Below, piece after piece: positions 5,382-5,610 of a DNA stretch of 5,610 nucleotides; the first letter of the stretch is position 1; the number at the start of each line of letters is the position of its first letter. The position numbers and the translations under genes are program-made. Under the pieces are notes generated by a model, which saw only the letters and a program-made list of their open reading frames with translations, was not told the DNA's origin and made no database searches. The DNA comes from Frankiales bacterium. GTDB lineage: Bacteria > Actinomycetota > Actinomycetes > JAFAQI01. Location: positions 1 through 5,610 of the forward strand of contig JAFAQI010000263.1 in the NCBI GenBank assembly GCA_019246495.1. Direction: 5' to 3'.

Positions 5382-5610
5382 TCACCACTCCAGGACGTAC
5401 GGCGTACCCCGCCCGCGGAAGTGCCCGACGTTGATGCACTCGGTCCGCCCGATCCGCGTACGCCGGACCAGCGGGTTGTGCACGTGCCCGAACAGCGCGA
5501 CCGCAGGCTGCGTCTCGCGGATCGCCTCGAGCAGCGCCGCGCTCCCCCGCTCCAACCGCCGCGCCTCGACGTCGTAGAGCAGCTCCGGCACCTCAGGCGG
5601 GATGTGCGAG
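5382..5610 (-). CDS. Metallophosphoesterase, C-terminal part, 5' truncated by window edge
   Basis: The last 75 residues of a calcineurin-like metallophosphoesterase. The frame stays open to the window edge and reads SHIPPEVPELLYD at its visible start, so the GTG at 5591 is internal. Seen: the metal-binding His of SHIPP (visible residue 2), the GHVHN block (41-45) that carries the last metal ligands, and the C-terminal strand ECINVGHFRG with TPYVLEW at the end. These are the fourth and fifth conserved blocks of the family; the Asp-rich DxH, GD and GNH blocks must lie outside the window. The family hydrolyses phosphomonoesters or phosphodiesters with two metal ions; the substrate here cannot be told. 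It ends 26 nt before the SRPBCC gene on the same strand and is probably part of the same conserved gene group. Confidence 0.88.
   Translation of the reverse strand, partial: SHIPPEVPELLYDVEARRLERGSAALLEAIRETQPAVALFGHVHNPLVRRTRIGRTECINVGHFRGRGTPYVLEW

Noticed and set aside
1..5610. Mobile element, CRISPR array, tRNA/rRNA or phage-type defence system
   Set aside because: No direct-repeat arrays, transposase or integrase motifs, or tRNA-like folds were seen; the content is uniform housekeeping-type genes with even base composition.

Overview
The window is high-GC DNA with GTG starts, genes that abut or overlap, and long empty reading frames on the opposite strand. This is typical of an actinomycete chromosome. 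Protein content agrees: an SRPBCC protein, an ArsA-type ATPase and a small CxxCPxC protein lie in the same order as the Rv2185c-Rv2184c-Rv2183c block I recall from Mycobacterium tuberculosis, and the ROK kinase closely resembles actinobacterial glucokinase. Genus cannot be decided from the sequence. The window is almost entirely coding; the largest intergenic gap is 26 nt.

Layout. One gene is on the plus strand: the 3' part of a TIGR00300 / LOR-SDH family protein (1-741), the family that includes the ornithine cyclodeaminase domain of ArgZ/AgrE. It converges, with a 9-nt gap, on a run of seven minus-strand genes. In transcription order (right to left) these are: a metallophosphoesterase C-terminus cut by the window edge (5382-5610), an SRPBCC/START-like lipid-binding-type protein (4924-5355), a single-domain ArsA/Get3-like ATPase with a C-terminal HSP20-like domain (3704-4903), a small CxxCPxC protein (3372-3707), a ROK-family glucokinase (2434-3375), carbamate kinase (1487-2434) and an endonuclease/exonuclease/phosphatase-fold protein (751-1494).

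From the ATPase to the last gene, every junction overlaps (4, 4, 1 and 8 nt), so these five genes are very probably one translationally coupled transcript. The SRPBCC and ATPase genes lack a good Shine-Dalgarno sequence. Each instead has a TANNNT hexamer 6-7 nt before its start codon, the geometry of a leaderless actinobacterial promoter.

How the genes may work together. The SRPBCC, ArsA-like and CxxCPxC genes look like a conserved module of unknown function, not arsenic resistance, because the arsenite-binding cysteines and ars genes are absent. Glucokinase feeds glucose into glycolysis. Carbamate kinase would recover ATP from carbamoyl phosphate. Its closeness to an ornithine-cyclodeaminase-type gene suggests an arginine/ornithine catabolic theme across the convergent junction, but this is inference. 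I see no mobile element, RNA gene, CRISPR array or clear new defence system.
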